Source: Bradyrhizobium sp. 170 (GTDB lineage Bacteria > Pseudomonadota > Alphaproteobacteria > Rhizobiales > Xanthobacteraceae). Taken from it: a stretch of 64,000 bases of DNA. The position numbers were made by a program, and so were the translations under genes. Location of the stretch: positions 4,464,001-4,528,000 of the forward strand of contig NZ_CP064703.1 in NCBI RefSeq assembly GCF_023101085.1, in the 5' to 3' direction. The notes under the pieces were generated by a model. The model was not told the DNA's origin and did no database searches. It saw only the letters and a list, made by a program, of their open reading frames with translations. Below are positions 16,440 through 24,300 of the stretch, piece after piece (positions within the stretch are counted from its first letter, which is position 1; each line of letters starts with the position of its first letter).

Positions 16440-16715
16440 ATGTACTTACGTTGGATGTGCGTGCTGGCGCTGTGTCTGGGAACATCAAGCGCCGGCTTTG
16501 CGGGTGAACAGTCGGGTGTCCTGCGTCGAATTTCGTGTCCGGTCGTGCGCTATTACGTGGCGCAATACAGTGCGTCCGCCGCCGAGCAGTGGGCCCGCAG
16601 CAAGGGCGCGAGCGATGCTGAGATCGAAGCCGCCCGGCGCTGCCTGAGGCCTGACACGACGCGAACGGCCAAAGTCCCACAGAGGCCGCTCGCGCTCGGC
16701 ACTTACGGCTGGTGA
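16440..16715 (+). CDS. Small secreted hypothetical protein
   Basis: 91 residues starting MYLRWMCVLALCLGTSSAGF with a signal peptide ending AGFAG. The mature part, CPVVRYYVAQYSASAAEQWA and KGASDAEIEAARRCL, has a cysteine near each end and a helical centre. GAGGGA lies a few bases before ATG 16440. Similar small exported proteins occur in Bradyrhizobium; no function known. Confidence 0.7.
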   Translation: MYLRWMCVLALCLGTSSAGFAGEQSGVLRRISCPVVRYYVAQYSASAAEQWARSKGASDAEIEAARRCLRPDTTRTAKVPQRPLALGTYGW

Positions 16716-16740
16716 ATGGCTAAGCCATGAGGCGGGCGGG

Positions 16741-16850
16741 CAGCCCGCATGAGCGGAGCGGTATGCGGGGCAGGAAATGAAAACCCCGGATATCGCTTCC
16801 GCCTGCGCTCCTTGAGCCACGGCGGACAAGCAGCGCATCCGGGCTGCGCC
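16741..16850. repeat. REP-like palindromic element, copy A
   Basis: CAGCCCGCATGAGCGGAGCG at 16741-16760, then CCCCGGATATCGCTTCCGCC and GCGCATCCGGGCTGCGC. The two halves are inverted versions of a CCCGCATGAGCG / CATCCGGGCTA module. The same module occurs at about 17346, 17838, 18829 and 20349. Confidence 0.7.
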
Positions 16851-16888
16851 TTCAGGCGGATCGGCAAGTCGTCGAAGCGAGCTGATTT

Positions 16889-17158
16889 TCAATACTGCTG
16901 CCGCTTGCTGCGCCCACCCTTCGGCCCGCCGTAATATGGATTGACCACGCATTGCGCGGAGCGGCCCGAAGCCGACGCCTGACACTGCGCCATCGTTCGA
17001 TAGTGGCACTCGAAATAGAAGTCCGCGATGCCGCCTTGGTAGACTTGCAGGCAAACGGGATAGGCCGGATCGTAGGTCTGGGCGCGGGCGGGCAGGGCGA
17101 TCGCCGCGGCCAAAATTGTCAGAGATAGTGCTGTGGCAGATGCGTGTGGCAGCTTCAT
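16889..17158 (-). CDS. DUF3551 domain protein
   Basis: 89 residues. Signal peptide MKLPHASATALSLTILAAAI ending PARAQ, then YPVCLQVYQGGIADFYFECH, RTMAQCQASASGRSAQC and NPYYG, the cysteine pattern (four cysteines) and aromatic end of DUF3551. These are small exported proteins abundant in Bradyrhizobium and relatives; function unknown. AAGTC-type upstream sequence gives no strong ribosome-binding site, but the start matches the signal peptide. Confidence 0.88.
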   Translation of the reverse strand: MKLPHASATALSLTILAAAIALPARAQTYDPAYPVCLQVYQGGIADFYFECHYRTMAQCQASASGRSAQCVVNPYYGGPKGGRSKRQQY

Positions 17159-17345
17159 CCTGAAGTCCTCCCAGACTTCCGCTTCTCAACTTCTATCGCG
17201 GTCCTCTCCCGACGAGAGAATACCAGCGCTCGCAGCTTGTTCCACCAAATAGTCCTGGATGAGGAAGTAGCCAACATGAGCCATCGGGTCGCGCGAATGC
17301 GCGCCCGATGACAGGCTCCGCAACAAGCGGGTGCAACAAACGACA

Positions 17346-17447
17346 GCCCCGGATGTCGCTCAGCCTGTCATCACTGTGCGAGCGCAATTGCGCTCGTTAC
17401 TGGGCGCGCATTTCGAGCGACCCGTTGGCTCATCCGGGCTACGCTTA
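17346..17447. repeat. REP-like palindromic element, copy B
   Basis: CCCCGGATGTCGCTCAGCCT at the left and GGCTCATCCGGGCTACGCTT at the right (about 17427-17446), with a GAGCGCAATTGCGCTC palindrome inside (17379-17394). It combines the CCGGATGTCGCT / ATCCGGGCTA module with an internal hairpin. Confidence 0.65.
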
Positions 17448-17462
17448 GCAGGAGCCCGCACT

Positions 17463-17720
17463 TCAGACTTCCCGATCCTCAAATCCATACTCTCGATAGA
17501 CGGCGGCGCGGTCGGCGTGGGGGTTTAGCCGGCACTTCGCCTGGGCGAGATGCAGGTTGAGGGTCCCGGGCTGACAATTGGCTGCCAACAACTTCTTGAT
17601 GTCGTCCATCTGCTGGCGTGATTGCTGGGTCGGTTCGAGTTGCTCAAGCGCGACCAGTGCCGTCGCCAGAGCTTCCGTCACGACCCATTCGTCGTGGCCG
17701 GTGATTCCCTTTTTTGGCAT
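17463..17720 (-). CDS. Small hypothetical protein
   Basis: 85 residues from MPKKGITGHDEWVVTEALAT. Mostly helical and soluble, with two cysteines in the C-terminal half. ATG 17720 is preferred to ATG 17732 because AAAGG lies 12 bases before the former and directly abuts the latter. Likely cytoplasmic. No family recognised. Confidence 0.65.
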   Translation of the reverse strand: MPKKGITGHDEWVVTEALATALVALEQLEPTQQSRQQMDDIKKLLAANCQPGTLNLHLAQAKCRLNPHADRAAVYREYGFEDREV

Positions 17721-17837
17721 GACGATCCGCATCCTTTGTCAGGGCGCCGGAGCAATTTCCGGCCGGCATTATAAGCCCAAACCGCAAATCGTCACCCGTG
17801 CCGCTTCAGTTTTCTTTGGCCGATGATGCACAAGTAG

Positions 17838-17884
17838 TTCCTGAGCGGAGCGATGCGCGGGGCGAAGTCCCGCACCACCGGTTC
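17838..17884. repeat. REP-like palindromic element, partial copy
   Basis: TTCCTGAGCGGAGCGATGCG followed by CGGGGCGAAGTCCCGCACCA. It is a truncated version of the CCCGCATGAGCGGAGCG module, with its own short GCGGGG / CCCGC pairing. Confidence 0.5.
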
Positions 17885-18099
17885 CTCCGCTGCGGCCGGA
17901 CGAGAAAATCAATCTATGGTTGCGCTATCGGAGTTGGGAAAGTTTCTTCGGGTCAAGCTTGCGTTGCACAACGCATAGGTCTTCCGTCGAGCCGCGACTC
18001 CATCTAACCTGATACAGAGCGCTTTGAATTGGCCTTGTTATGCTCAAATTATTGGCCAACGATGAGGGCTCAAACGTCGAATCATGATTGGGGACCGTC

Positions 18100-18456
18100 A
18101 TGAACCGAAATGACTTCAAGTCGATGTCGACCGACGAATTGTGGGCGCTCCACGAGGAAATTGCCACCAGGCTTGCTGCGGCACTGACGGCGGAAAAGAG
18201 CGTGCTTGAAAACCGCTTGAGGCGACTCCAGCGCGGAATTGAAACTCAACACGCAACTCGCGATGCCAATGCCAAATCTTCGGATGCCAAATCGTCGACG
18301 GAGCGCCGCCCCTATCCCGCGGTCGTTCCGAAATATCGGAATCCGGAGCGGCCGTCGGAGACCTGGGCGGGACGCGGCAAGACGCCTCGCTGGCTGGCCG
18401 CACAACTAAAATCCGGCAGGCGGATCGACGATTTTCGGATCAGGCACGCAGCATAG
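18100..18456 (+). CDS. H-NS family nucleoid-associated protein, copy 2
   Basis: 118 residues beginning MNRNDFKSMSTDELWALHEE. Same plan as copy 1: N-terminal coiled coil, a linker that is about 10 residues longer (ANAKSSDAKSSTE), and the C-terminal DNA-binding block with PSETWAGRGKTPRWLAAQLK. The two proteins share most residues outside the linker. The leader from about 18015 is also conserved. Expected role: gene silencing or chromosome organisation, possibly forming mixed oligomers with copy 1. Confidence 0.9.
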   Translation: MNRNDFKSMSTDELWALHEEIATRLAAALTAEKSVLENRLRRLQRGIETQHATRDANAKSSDAKSSTERRPYPAVVPKYRNPERPSETWAGRGKTPRWLAAQLKSGRRIDDFRIRHAA

Positions 18457-18460
18457 GCGA

Positions 18461-18646
18461 TCAGTAGCGTCGACCAGCTTCGGCTTTCTGAACCAGCTTA
18501 CGCAGTGCCTGCACCTCGGCCAGCCGTCTAGCGAGCTTTGCGGCCCCTCCATGGATTGGCCTCCTTGAGGCTGACGGATGTCGTTTGGTCCTGCTGTGCG
18601 CTGCTCTCGCCGCCATCGTGGTTGCCCCTTCCTGAAGTCTCCCCAC
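18461..18646 (-). CDS. Possible small basic protein downstream of H-NS copy 2
   Basis: 61 codons, converging with the H-NS gene with stop codons four bases apart. The C-terminal part KLARRLAEVQALRKLVQKAE looks like a real amphipathic helix, while the N-terminal part is arginine-rich and less convincing. There is no clear ribosome-binding site. It may be a shadow frame. Confidence 0.3.
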   Translation of the reverse strand: MGRLQEGATTMAARAAHSRTKRHPSASRRPIHGGAAKLARRLAEVQALRKLVQKAEAGRRY

Positions 18647-18940
18647 GTTCTAGGTGCGCTCTCGTCGGGTCGTCGGCTAGTGTCGGTGCGACACAGCGCG
18701 CGCGAAGATCGATCTTGGTTCCACTTTTCGGACGTGCAGTGCTATCCGCGCAACATAAGAATGGGATCGTGCATCCGCCTCTCGGGATGACTGTGCCAAG
18801 CAAGAACTGCAAACCTCAGCTCGCATGAGCGGGGCGAGATGCGGGAAACCGCGGATGTAGCTTTGCCCGTCAAGGCTATGCTGGCTCGAACGGCGGCCGG
18901 ATATCGGCGGCCCGTTGGCCGCATGACCTTTTAATCCTAG
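18647..18940. repeat. Intergenic region containing a REP-like element (copy C)
   Basis: No gene seen. From about 18829, GCATGAGCGGGGCGAGATGC followed by GGGAAACCGCGGATGTAGC is a degenerate copy of the CCCGCATGAGCG / CCGGATGTCGC module. Confidence 0.5.
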
Positions 18941-19192
18941 TTAATCCAGATTTTTGCGCTTCAACCGCATTTGCATATCAAACTTGAGGTCATATTTCTT
19001 TCCGTCCGCACATACGGCATCGTCAACCTCAAACTGCTGATCGTCTTCGTCCATCTCGAACTTGCCGCCAGAGCACCCCTCAGCCTGAACTGCCGAGGTG
19101 AGTTTCGCGCGTTCGTCCTCCGTAACCTGGCGATCGGCGAGCGCAGGCAAGGCCGATGCGGCGAGTATTGCTATCGATGTGATCAATCGCAT
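18941..19192 (-). CDS. Small periplasmic protein, PepSY-like
   Basis: 83 residues. Signal peptide MRLITSIAILAASALPALA, then DRQVTEDERAKLTSAVQAEG and an acidic strand-rich part (GGKFEMDEDDQQFEVDDAVC, DGKKYDLKFDMQM) whose spacing resembles a single PepSY half-domain. Two cysteines probably pair. Similar proteins are common in alphaproteobacteria and are of unknown function. GAGGAACGG lies close upstream of ATG 19192. Confidence 0.72.
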   Translation of the reverse strand: MRLITSIAILAASALPALADRQVTEDERAKLTSAVQAEGCSGGKFEMDEDDQQFEVDDAVCADGKKYDLKFDMQMRLKRKNLD

Positions 19193-19439
19193 GAGCCGTT
19201 CCTCCTGTGGGCGCGTGTAGCGGGCGCTTCGCGCTGACCAGTCGGTTCTCTCGTTGCGTTAGGGCATTGCGGGGCCAGCACGTACAACACGAATGCCAGC
19301 GACCGCCAAACGTTCCGCAAATCCGGCCACTCGATAGTAGAAATCCAGTCGGAGTGGGAGGAGCATTCCGGGAAGGGAAGGTCCTTTCTGAAAACGGGAA
19401 AGTCCTTTCCGAAGTGAACAGGTGGGGACGCAAACAAAA

Positions 19440-19459
19440 AGACCGCCCGAAGGCGGTCT
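19440..19459 (-). terminator. Rho-independent terminator of the PEP-CTERM gene
   Basis: Read on the minus strand: AGACCGCC-TTCG-GGCGGTCT followed by TTTTGTTTG. An 8-bp G+C-rich stem with a TTCG tetraloop and a T-run, 25 bases after the stop of the gene at 19484. This is the clearest intrinsic terminator in the window. Confidence 0.88.
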
Positions 19460-19483
19460 CTCGGTAGCTGCTGGGGTAAACGA

Positions 19484-20173
19484 TCAGGCCACGGTAGGCG
19501 CAGCCTGCTTGCGGCGGCGATAGGTCATGTAGCCGACGCCTGCAAAGCCAAGGATCATCATGGCCCAGGTGGAAGGCTCGGGCACGGCCGACGTCAGACC
19601 CTGCGCAAGCGTTAAGTTATCGACCGTTGGCCACAGAGGACCTCCAGCGGGTTGTACGGCTGAGACGGTCAGCGATGTAATAGTACCATCGGAGACGAAG
19701 CCGACAAAGCTTGACGTCGTGGCACCAAAGATCGTGTAGGAAGTCACGCCGTAACTATCAGTCAGGCTTAGGGCGATGTCGCCAGATTGGAAGAATCCCC
19801 CCAAGTTACTGCCAAAGAAATTCGCGCCGATCGCGCTGATCGCGGTTGCGAAGTTGTAAAAGGTTATTGAGTCCGCTGCCGTGTTCGTAGACAGCCAAGG
19901 ATTGGCGGACGTGCCTGCACCGAAAAAGTCAGAGGTTTCCGCCGCAGCAGAATAGCTGTACGCCCCCGCAGACCGGGCAATGGGTGATGGCGTAGAGCCA
20001 TTGAGATAGAAACCCGTAAAGGTATCGACGCCGGGGGCTGTCGTCGCAGCATTGAATGCTGCTTGCGAGGTGAATACCACAGCAGCATCGGCAGTTCGAA
20101 CGCCCGCCAAGGCGATAACGGCCAATAGGGCACTCGATGAAATAAATGAAGCCAACGAATATTTAAATTTCAT
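19484..20173 (-). CDS. PEPxxWA-CTERM sorting-domain exported protein
   Basis: 229 residues. N-terminal signal ([20 protein letters not shown]), a Ser/Thr/Ala/Gly-rich beta-type body, and a C-terminal sorting tag: VPEPSTWAMMILGFAGVGYM followed by TYRRRKQAA. The tag (PEP motif, membrane helix, arginine cluster) marks proteins processed by an exosortase; none is encoded in this window. A+T content is higher than in neighbouring genes, hinting at transfer or weaker codon selection. A strong terminator follows. Confidence 0.9.
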   Translation of the reverse strand: MKFKYSLASFISSSALLAVIALAGVRTADAAVVFTSQAAFNAATTAPGVDTFTGFYLNGSTPSPIARSAGAYSYSAAAETSDFFGAGTSANPWLSTNTAADSITFYNFATAISAIGANFFGSNLGGFFQSGDIALSLTDSYGVTSYTIFGATTSSFVGFVSDGTITSLTVSAVQPAGGPLWPTVDNLTLAQGLTSAVPEPSTWAMMILGFAGVGYMTYRRRKQAAPTVA

Positions 20174-20487
20174 ATTTTAATCCACCCACAAATTAAATAC
20201 CACGGGCGGCAGTGTTACGGTTAATTAATATGCTGTCAATCGTTGCTGAGCCGCAAACCGTCATTGGTCTCGCTTGAACTTGCGTATTCCCCAAATGGGT
20301 ATCCTTGCGCTCAGGATTGAATACCCGCTCGACATGAGGGTTCAGCGAGTAGCCGGCATGAGTGCAGCGAGATGCGGGAATGGAAATCCCGGATGTCGCT
20401 CGGCTTATCCGGGCTACACTTGCTGCCACGTTTTGCCTTGCCCAAGCTGAAGCGTACGAGCTTGAGCTTTCGTTCCAGACGCGAGCG
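20174..20487. other. Intergenic region with a REP-like element
   Basis: Left half is A+T-rich (TTAATTAATATGC near 20220) and probably holds the promoter of the PEP-CTERM gene. The right half contains the best copy of the REP-like palindrome (20349-20421). No gene seen. Confidence 0.5.
20349..20421. repeat. REP-like palindromic element, copy D (best preserved)
   Basis: GTAGCCGGCATGAGTGCAGC at the left and CTCGGCTTATCCGGGCTAC at the right, with GATGCGGGA / TCCCGGATG arms between. A near-complete inverted repeat of about 73 bases. This is the reference copy for the four related elements between 16.7 and 18.9 kb. Confidence 0.75.
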
Positions 20488-20985
20488 TCAGAACCGGGCG
20501 CTGATCGCGGCAGGAATTGCGTTGAAGTGATAGTTGGTGCCGAACTTCACCAGGTGCATTTCCTCGCGAATATTGCTGACCCGCTGCAGGTTTGCTGCCG
20601 ATCGTCGCCGGGGGGATGTTAAGCGTCTGCACACCCGTGGTCATCACGTCCTGCGGACCGAAATTGAGATAATTGTACTCAAGCTTGGCGGACCAGTTTC
20701 CGAGGAAGGCGTACTCGGCGCCGACGCCTGCCAGGAGGCCGGTGTGAAGCGCACGTCCTTTGAAGTCGAACGCCACGCTGCCGACGCCAAGAGCCTGCTC
20801 AAAACCGAAGTGATGACTTTCGCGCGCGAGCGCGACGCCACCCTTGCCGTAGACCAGCAAGCGATCAGCGGCGACGAAGCCGACGCGCACGCTGTTGAGC
20901 GAGAGCCAGTCGACCTTGCTGGACAGATCCTGGGTTTGCGTCAGCCCGGCAAATGCCGTCGACGTGCGGCTGCCGGGAGAGGGGG
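20488..20985 (-). pseudogene. Truncated and frameshifted outer-membrane porin remnant
   Basis: Read leftwards from the tRNA end, the frame encodes typical barrel strands: LTQTQDLSSKVDWLSLNSVR, VGFVAADRLLVYGKGGVALA, LLAGVGAEYAFLGNWSAKLE and NYLNFGP. Near 20590 the frame changes by one base and the true C-terminus continues in another frame: VSNIREEMHLVKFGTNYHFN, ending AISARF at TGA 20488-20490. The N-terminal half, including signal peptide, is missing and the remnant stops at the tRNA-Arg 3' end. Related to the intact barrel gene at 13014-13862. Confidence 0.8.
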
Positions 20986-21062
20986 TGGCGATCCCAGCAG
21001 GATTCGAACCTGCAACCCACGGAGTAGAAATCCGTTACTCTATCCAGTTGAGCTATGGGACC
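20986..21062 (-). tRNA. tRNA-Arg (anticodon TCT)
   Basis: Full cloverleaf on the minus strand: acceptor GGTCCCA / TGGGATC, D arm GCTC-AACTGGATA-GAGT, anticodon stem ACGGA / TCCGT with loop TTTCTAC (anticodon TCT), and T arm GCAGG-TTCGAAT-CCTGC. CCA is encoded (20986-20988). It reads AGA codons, which are rare in this G+C-rich genome. A broken porin gene abuts its 3' end, the usual side for integrations. Confidence 0.96.
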
Positions 21063-21389
21063 GTCGGGGCGGTGGCCGCTCTAGGCATCCGCCTTATAGG
21101 CTTTCCTTATCTAGCACTGCCAATATGAAAAATCCGCTTTCCCGCCAAGACGGTCGAACCGATTTCTTTGGGTTCGCGACTAAGGCAGACGGCGGGCTAA
21201 AGCCAGTGGTCCGCCCCTGATATAAAGCCAGCCGCCGGCACCCCCGCCGGGCGGTGCGGCCGGGACCGTTTGGACTGCCAGCGCCATGCATGCGACCTTT
21301 TCGCAAGCCGAATCCACTGCCATCAGTCCGTCACCTTTTCGCGCCCTTTTTGACGTTACGCGGCTGATGTCCGCGGCAAGGAGCCCATC
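21063..21389. other. Intergenic region upstream of the alpha-2-macroglobulin gene
   Basis: Separates tRNA-Arg from the A2M gene and should hold both promoters. No coding frame is convincing. The only clear signal is AAGGAG at 21378-21383, six bases before ATG 21390. Confidence 0.5.
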
Positions 21390-24300
21390 ATGATCGGTTT
21401 GGTTCGCGCCACAGTGATTTGCGCCACGCTGGCGCTTGGCCTGACGGCGGCTGGCGCCGCGGACAAGGCGTTCAAGCGCGACGAACTGGCCGATTCGGCC
21501 GTCAAGCTGGAGGCCCAGATCAAGAGCGAGGCGGGGCCGGTTGCCAAATCCTCCGCGACCCTGCGCAGCGACGCCGACGCCGCTTTCAAGCGCGCCGACT
21601 TCCGGGTGGGTTTGCAGATCCTCGGGCAGATTGCAGCCACTACGCCTGAAGACAGCGCCAACTGGCTGAAACTCGCCAAAACCATCTTCCAGATCCGTTC
21701 CGCCAGTTCCAGCGAACAGACCTTCCTGTACGAGCGCGCCTCGACCGCGGCCTACATCGCCTATCAGCGCGCCGGCAACCAGGCCGAGGAGGCCGATGCA
21801 CTGGCCGTGCTGGGCCGGGCGATGTCCGAGCGCAAGCTGTGGCGTCCGGCGCTGGATGCGTTGCGGCTGTCGCTCGACATGCGCGAGGTCGCCGAGGTCC
21901 GCGGCCAGTATGAGAAGATGCGCGACCAGCATGGGTTCCGGCTTTTGGACTACACCGTCGATTCCGATGGGGCCTCGCCGCGGGCCTGCTTCCAGTTCTC
22001 CGAAGACCTCGCCAAGCGGGTCGATTTCGCGCCGTTCGTGGCGCTGGCTGGCACCGACAAGCCGGCGCTGACGAGCGAGGGCAAGCAGCTCTGCGTCGAC
22101 GGGCTGAAGCATGGCGAGCGCTACAACATCAACCTGCGGGCCGGCCTGCCGTCCACGGTTAAGGAATCCTTACCGAAGTCGGCCGAATTCAACATTTATG
22201 TCCGCGACCGCAAGCCGTTCGTGCGCTTCACAGGGCGTGCCTATGTGCTGCCGCGTACCGGCCAGCGCGGCATTCCGCTGGTCAGCGTCAATACGCCGTC
22301 GGTGAACGTCAACGTATTCCGGATCGGCGACCGCAACCTGATCAACACGGTGGTGGACAGCGACTTCCAGAAGACGCTCTCCAGATACCAGCTCTCGGAC
22401 TTAGGTAACGAGCGCGGCGTCAAAGTGTGGTCCGGCGAACTCGCCACCGCCAGCACGCTGAACCAGGACGTCGTGACAGCGTTCCCGGTTGACCAGGCGC
22501 TCGGCGATCTCCAGCCCGGCGTCTATGTGATGACGGCGTCCGCCAAGGGCCCCGGCAGCGGCGACGATGACGGCTCGCTGGCGACGCAATGGTTCATCGT
22601 CTCCGACATGGGCCTGACGGCGTTTTCCGGCAATGACGGCATCCATGTCTTTGTGAATTCGCTGGCTTCGACGGAGGCCGTCGCAAAGGCCGAAGTGCGG
22701 CTGGTTGCGCGCAACAACGAGATACTCGCCACCCGCAAGACCGACGATGCCGGGCATGTGCTGTTCGAGGCCGGGCTGGCGCGCGGCGAGGGCGGGCTGT
22801 CGCCGGCTTTGCTGACGGTCATGAGCGACAAGGCGGACTATGCCTTCCTCAGCCTGAAGACCAATGCCTTCGACCTCACCGACCGCGGCGTGTCGGGCCG
22901 GGTGGTGCCGGCCGGCGCCGACGCCTTCGTCTATGCCGAGCGCGGGGTCTACCGGTCGAACGAAACCGTCTACCTGACCGCGCTGCTGCGCGACGGGCAG
23001 GGCAACGCGATGGCGGGCGGGCCGCTGACGCTGTTGATCGAGCGGCCGGATGGCGTCGAATTCCGCCGCGCCGTGCTGCCGGATCAGGGCGCGGGCGGCC
23101 GCTCGATGGCTGTGCCGCTCAATTCGGCGGTCCCGACCGGGACCTGGCGGGTGCGCGCGTTTACCGACCCCAAGGGCTCGTCCGTTGGCGAAACCACCTT
23201 CATGGTCGAGGACTACATCCCCGAACGGATCGAATTCGATGTCTCGGCCAAAGAGAAGATGATCAAGGCTGAGACCGCGGTTGAACTGAAGGTCGCCGGC
23301 AAGTTCCTCTACGGCGCCCCGGCCTCGGGCCTGCAGCTCGAAGGCGACATGCTGGTCGCGCCGGCTGCCTCCGGGCGGCCGGGCTATCCCGGCTACCAGT
23401 TCGGCGTGGGGGACGACGAGACCGCCAGCAACGAGCGTACCCCGATCGAGAACCTGCCGGAGGCCGACGCCAACGGCATTGCGACCTTCCCGGTGTCGCT
23501 GGCCAAGGCGCCGACCTCGACTCGTCCGCAGGAAGCACAGATCTTCATCCGCATGGTGGAGACCGGCGGCCGCGCGGTCGAGCGCAAGCTGGTGCTGCCA
23601 GTGGCGCCGCAGGCGGCGCTGATCGGCATCAAGCCGCTGTTCGGCGAGAAGAGCGTCGCCGAGGGCGACAAGGCCGAGTTCGACGTCGTATTCGTCGGTC
23701 CCGACGGCAAGCAACTGCCGCGCGACGGCCTGCGCTACGAATTGCTGAAAATGGAATCCCGGTACCAGTGGTATCGCCAGAATTCGTCCTGGGAATATGA
23801 GCCGGTCAAGTCGACCAAGCGCGTCGCCGACGGTGACCTGACGCTGACATCAGACAAGGCGGCGCGGGTGTCGCTCGCGCCGCAGCCGGGCCGCTATCGC
23901 CTCGACGTCAAATCGACGGAAGCGGACGGTCCGGTCACGTCGGTGCAGTTCGACGTCGGCTGGTATTCCGACGGCAGCGCTGATACGCCGGATCTCCTGG
24001 AAACCTCGGTCGACAAGCCGGAATACGCTTCAGGCGACACTATGGTCGTGTCGGTCAATGCCCGCACCGCCGGCAAGCTCACCATCAACGTGCTTGGCGA
24101 CCGCCTGCTGACGACGCAGACCGTCGACGTCAAGGAAGGCACCCAGCAGGTTAGGCTTACCGTCGGCAGGGACTGGGGCACGGGTGCCTATGTGCTGGCG
24201 ACGCTGCGCCGTCCGCTGGACGCGGCGGCGCTGCGGATGCCCGGACGGGCGATCGGGCTAAAATGGTTCGGCATCGACAAGAAGACGCGCACGCTGCAGG

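Noticed and set aside
19360..19420. Direct repeat GGGAA-GTCCTTTC-GAA before the PEP-CTERM terminator, considered as a mobile-element end
   Set aside because: Only two short imperfect units, with no inverted ends or transposase nearby.
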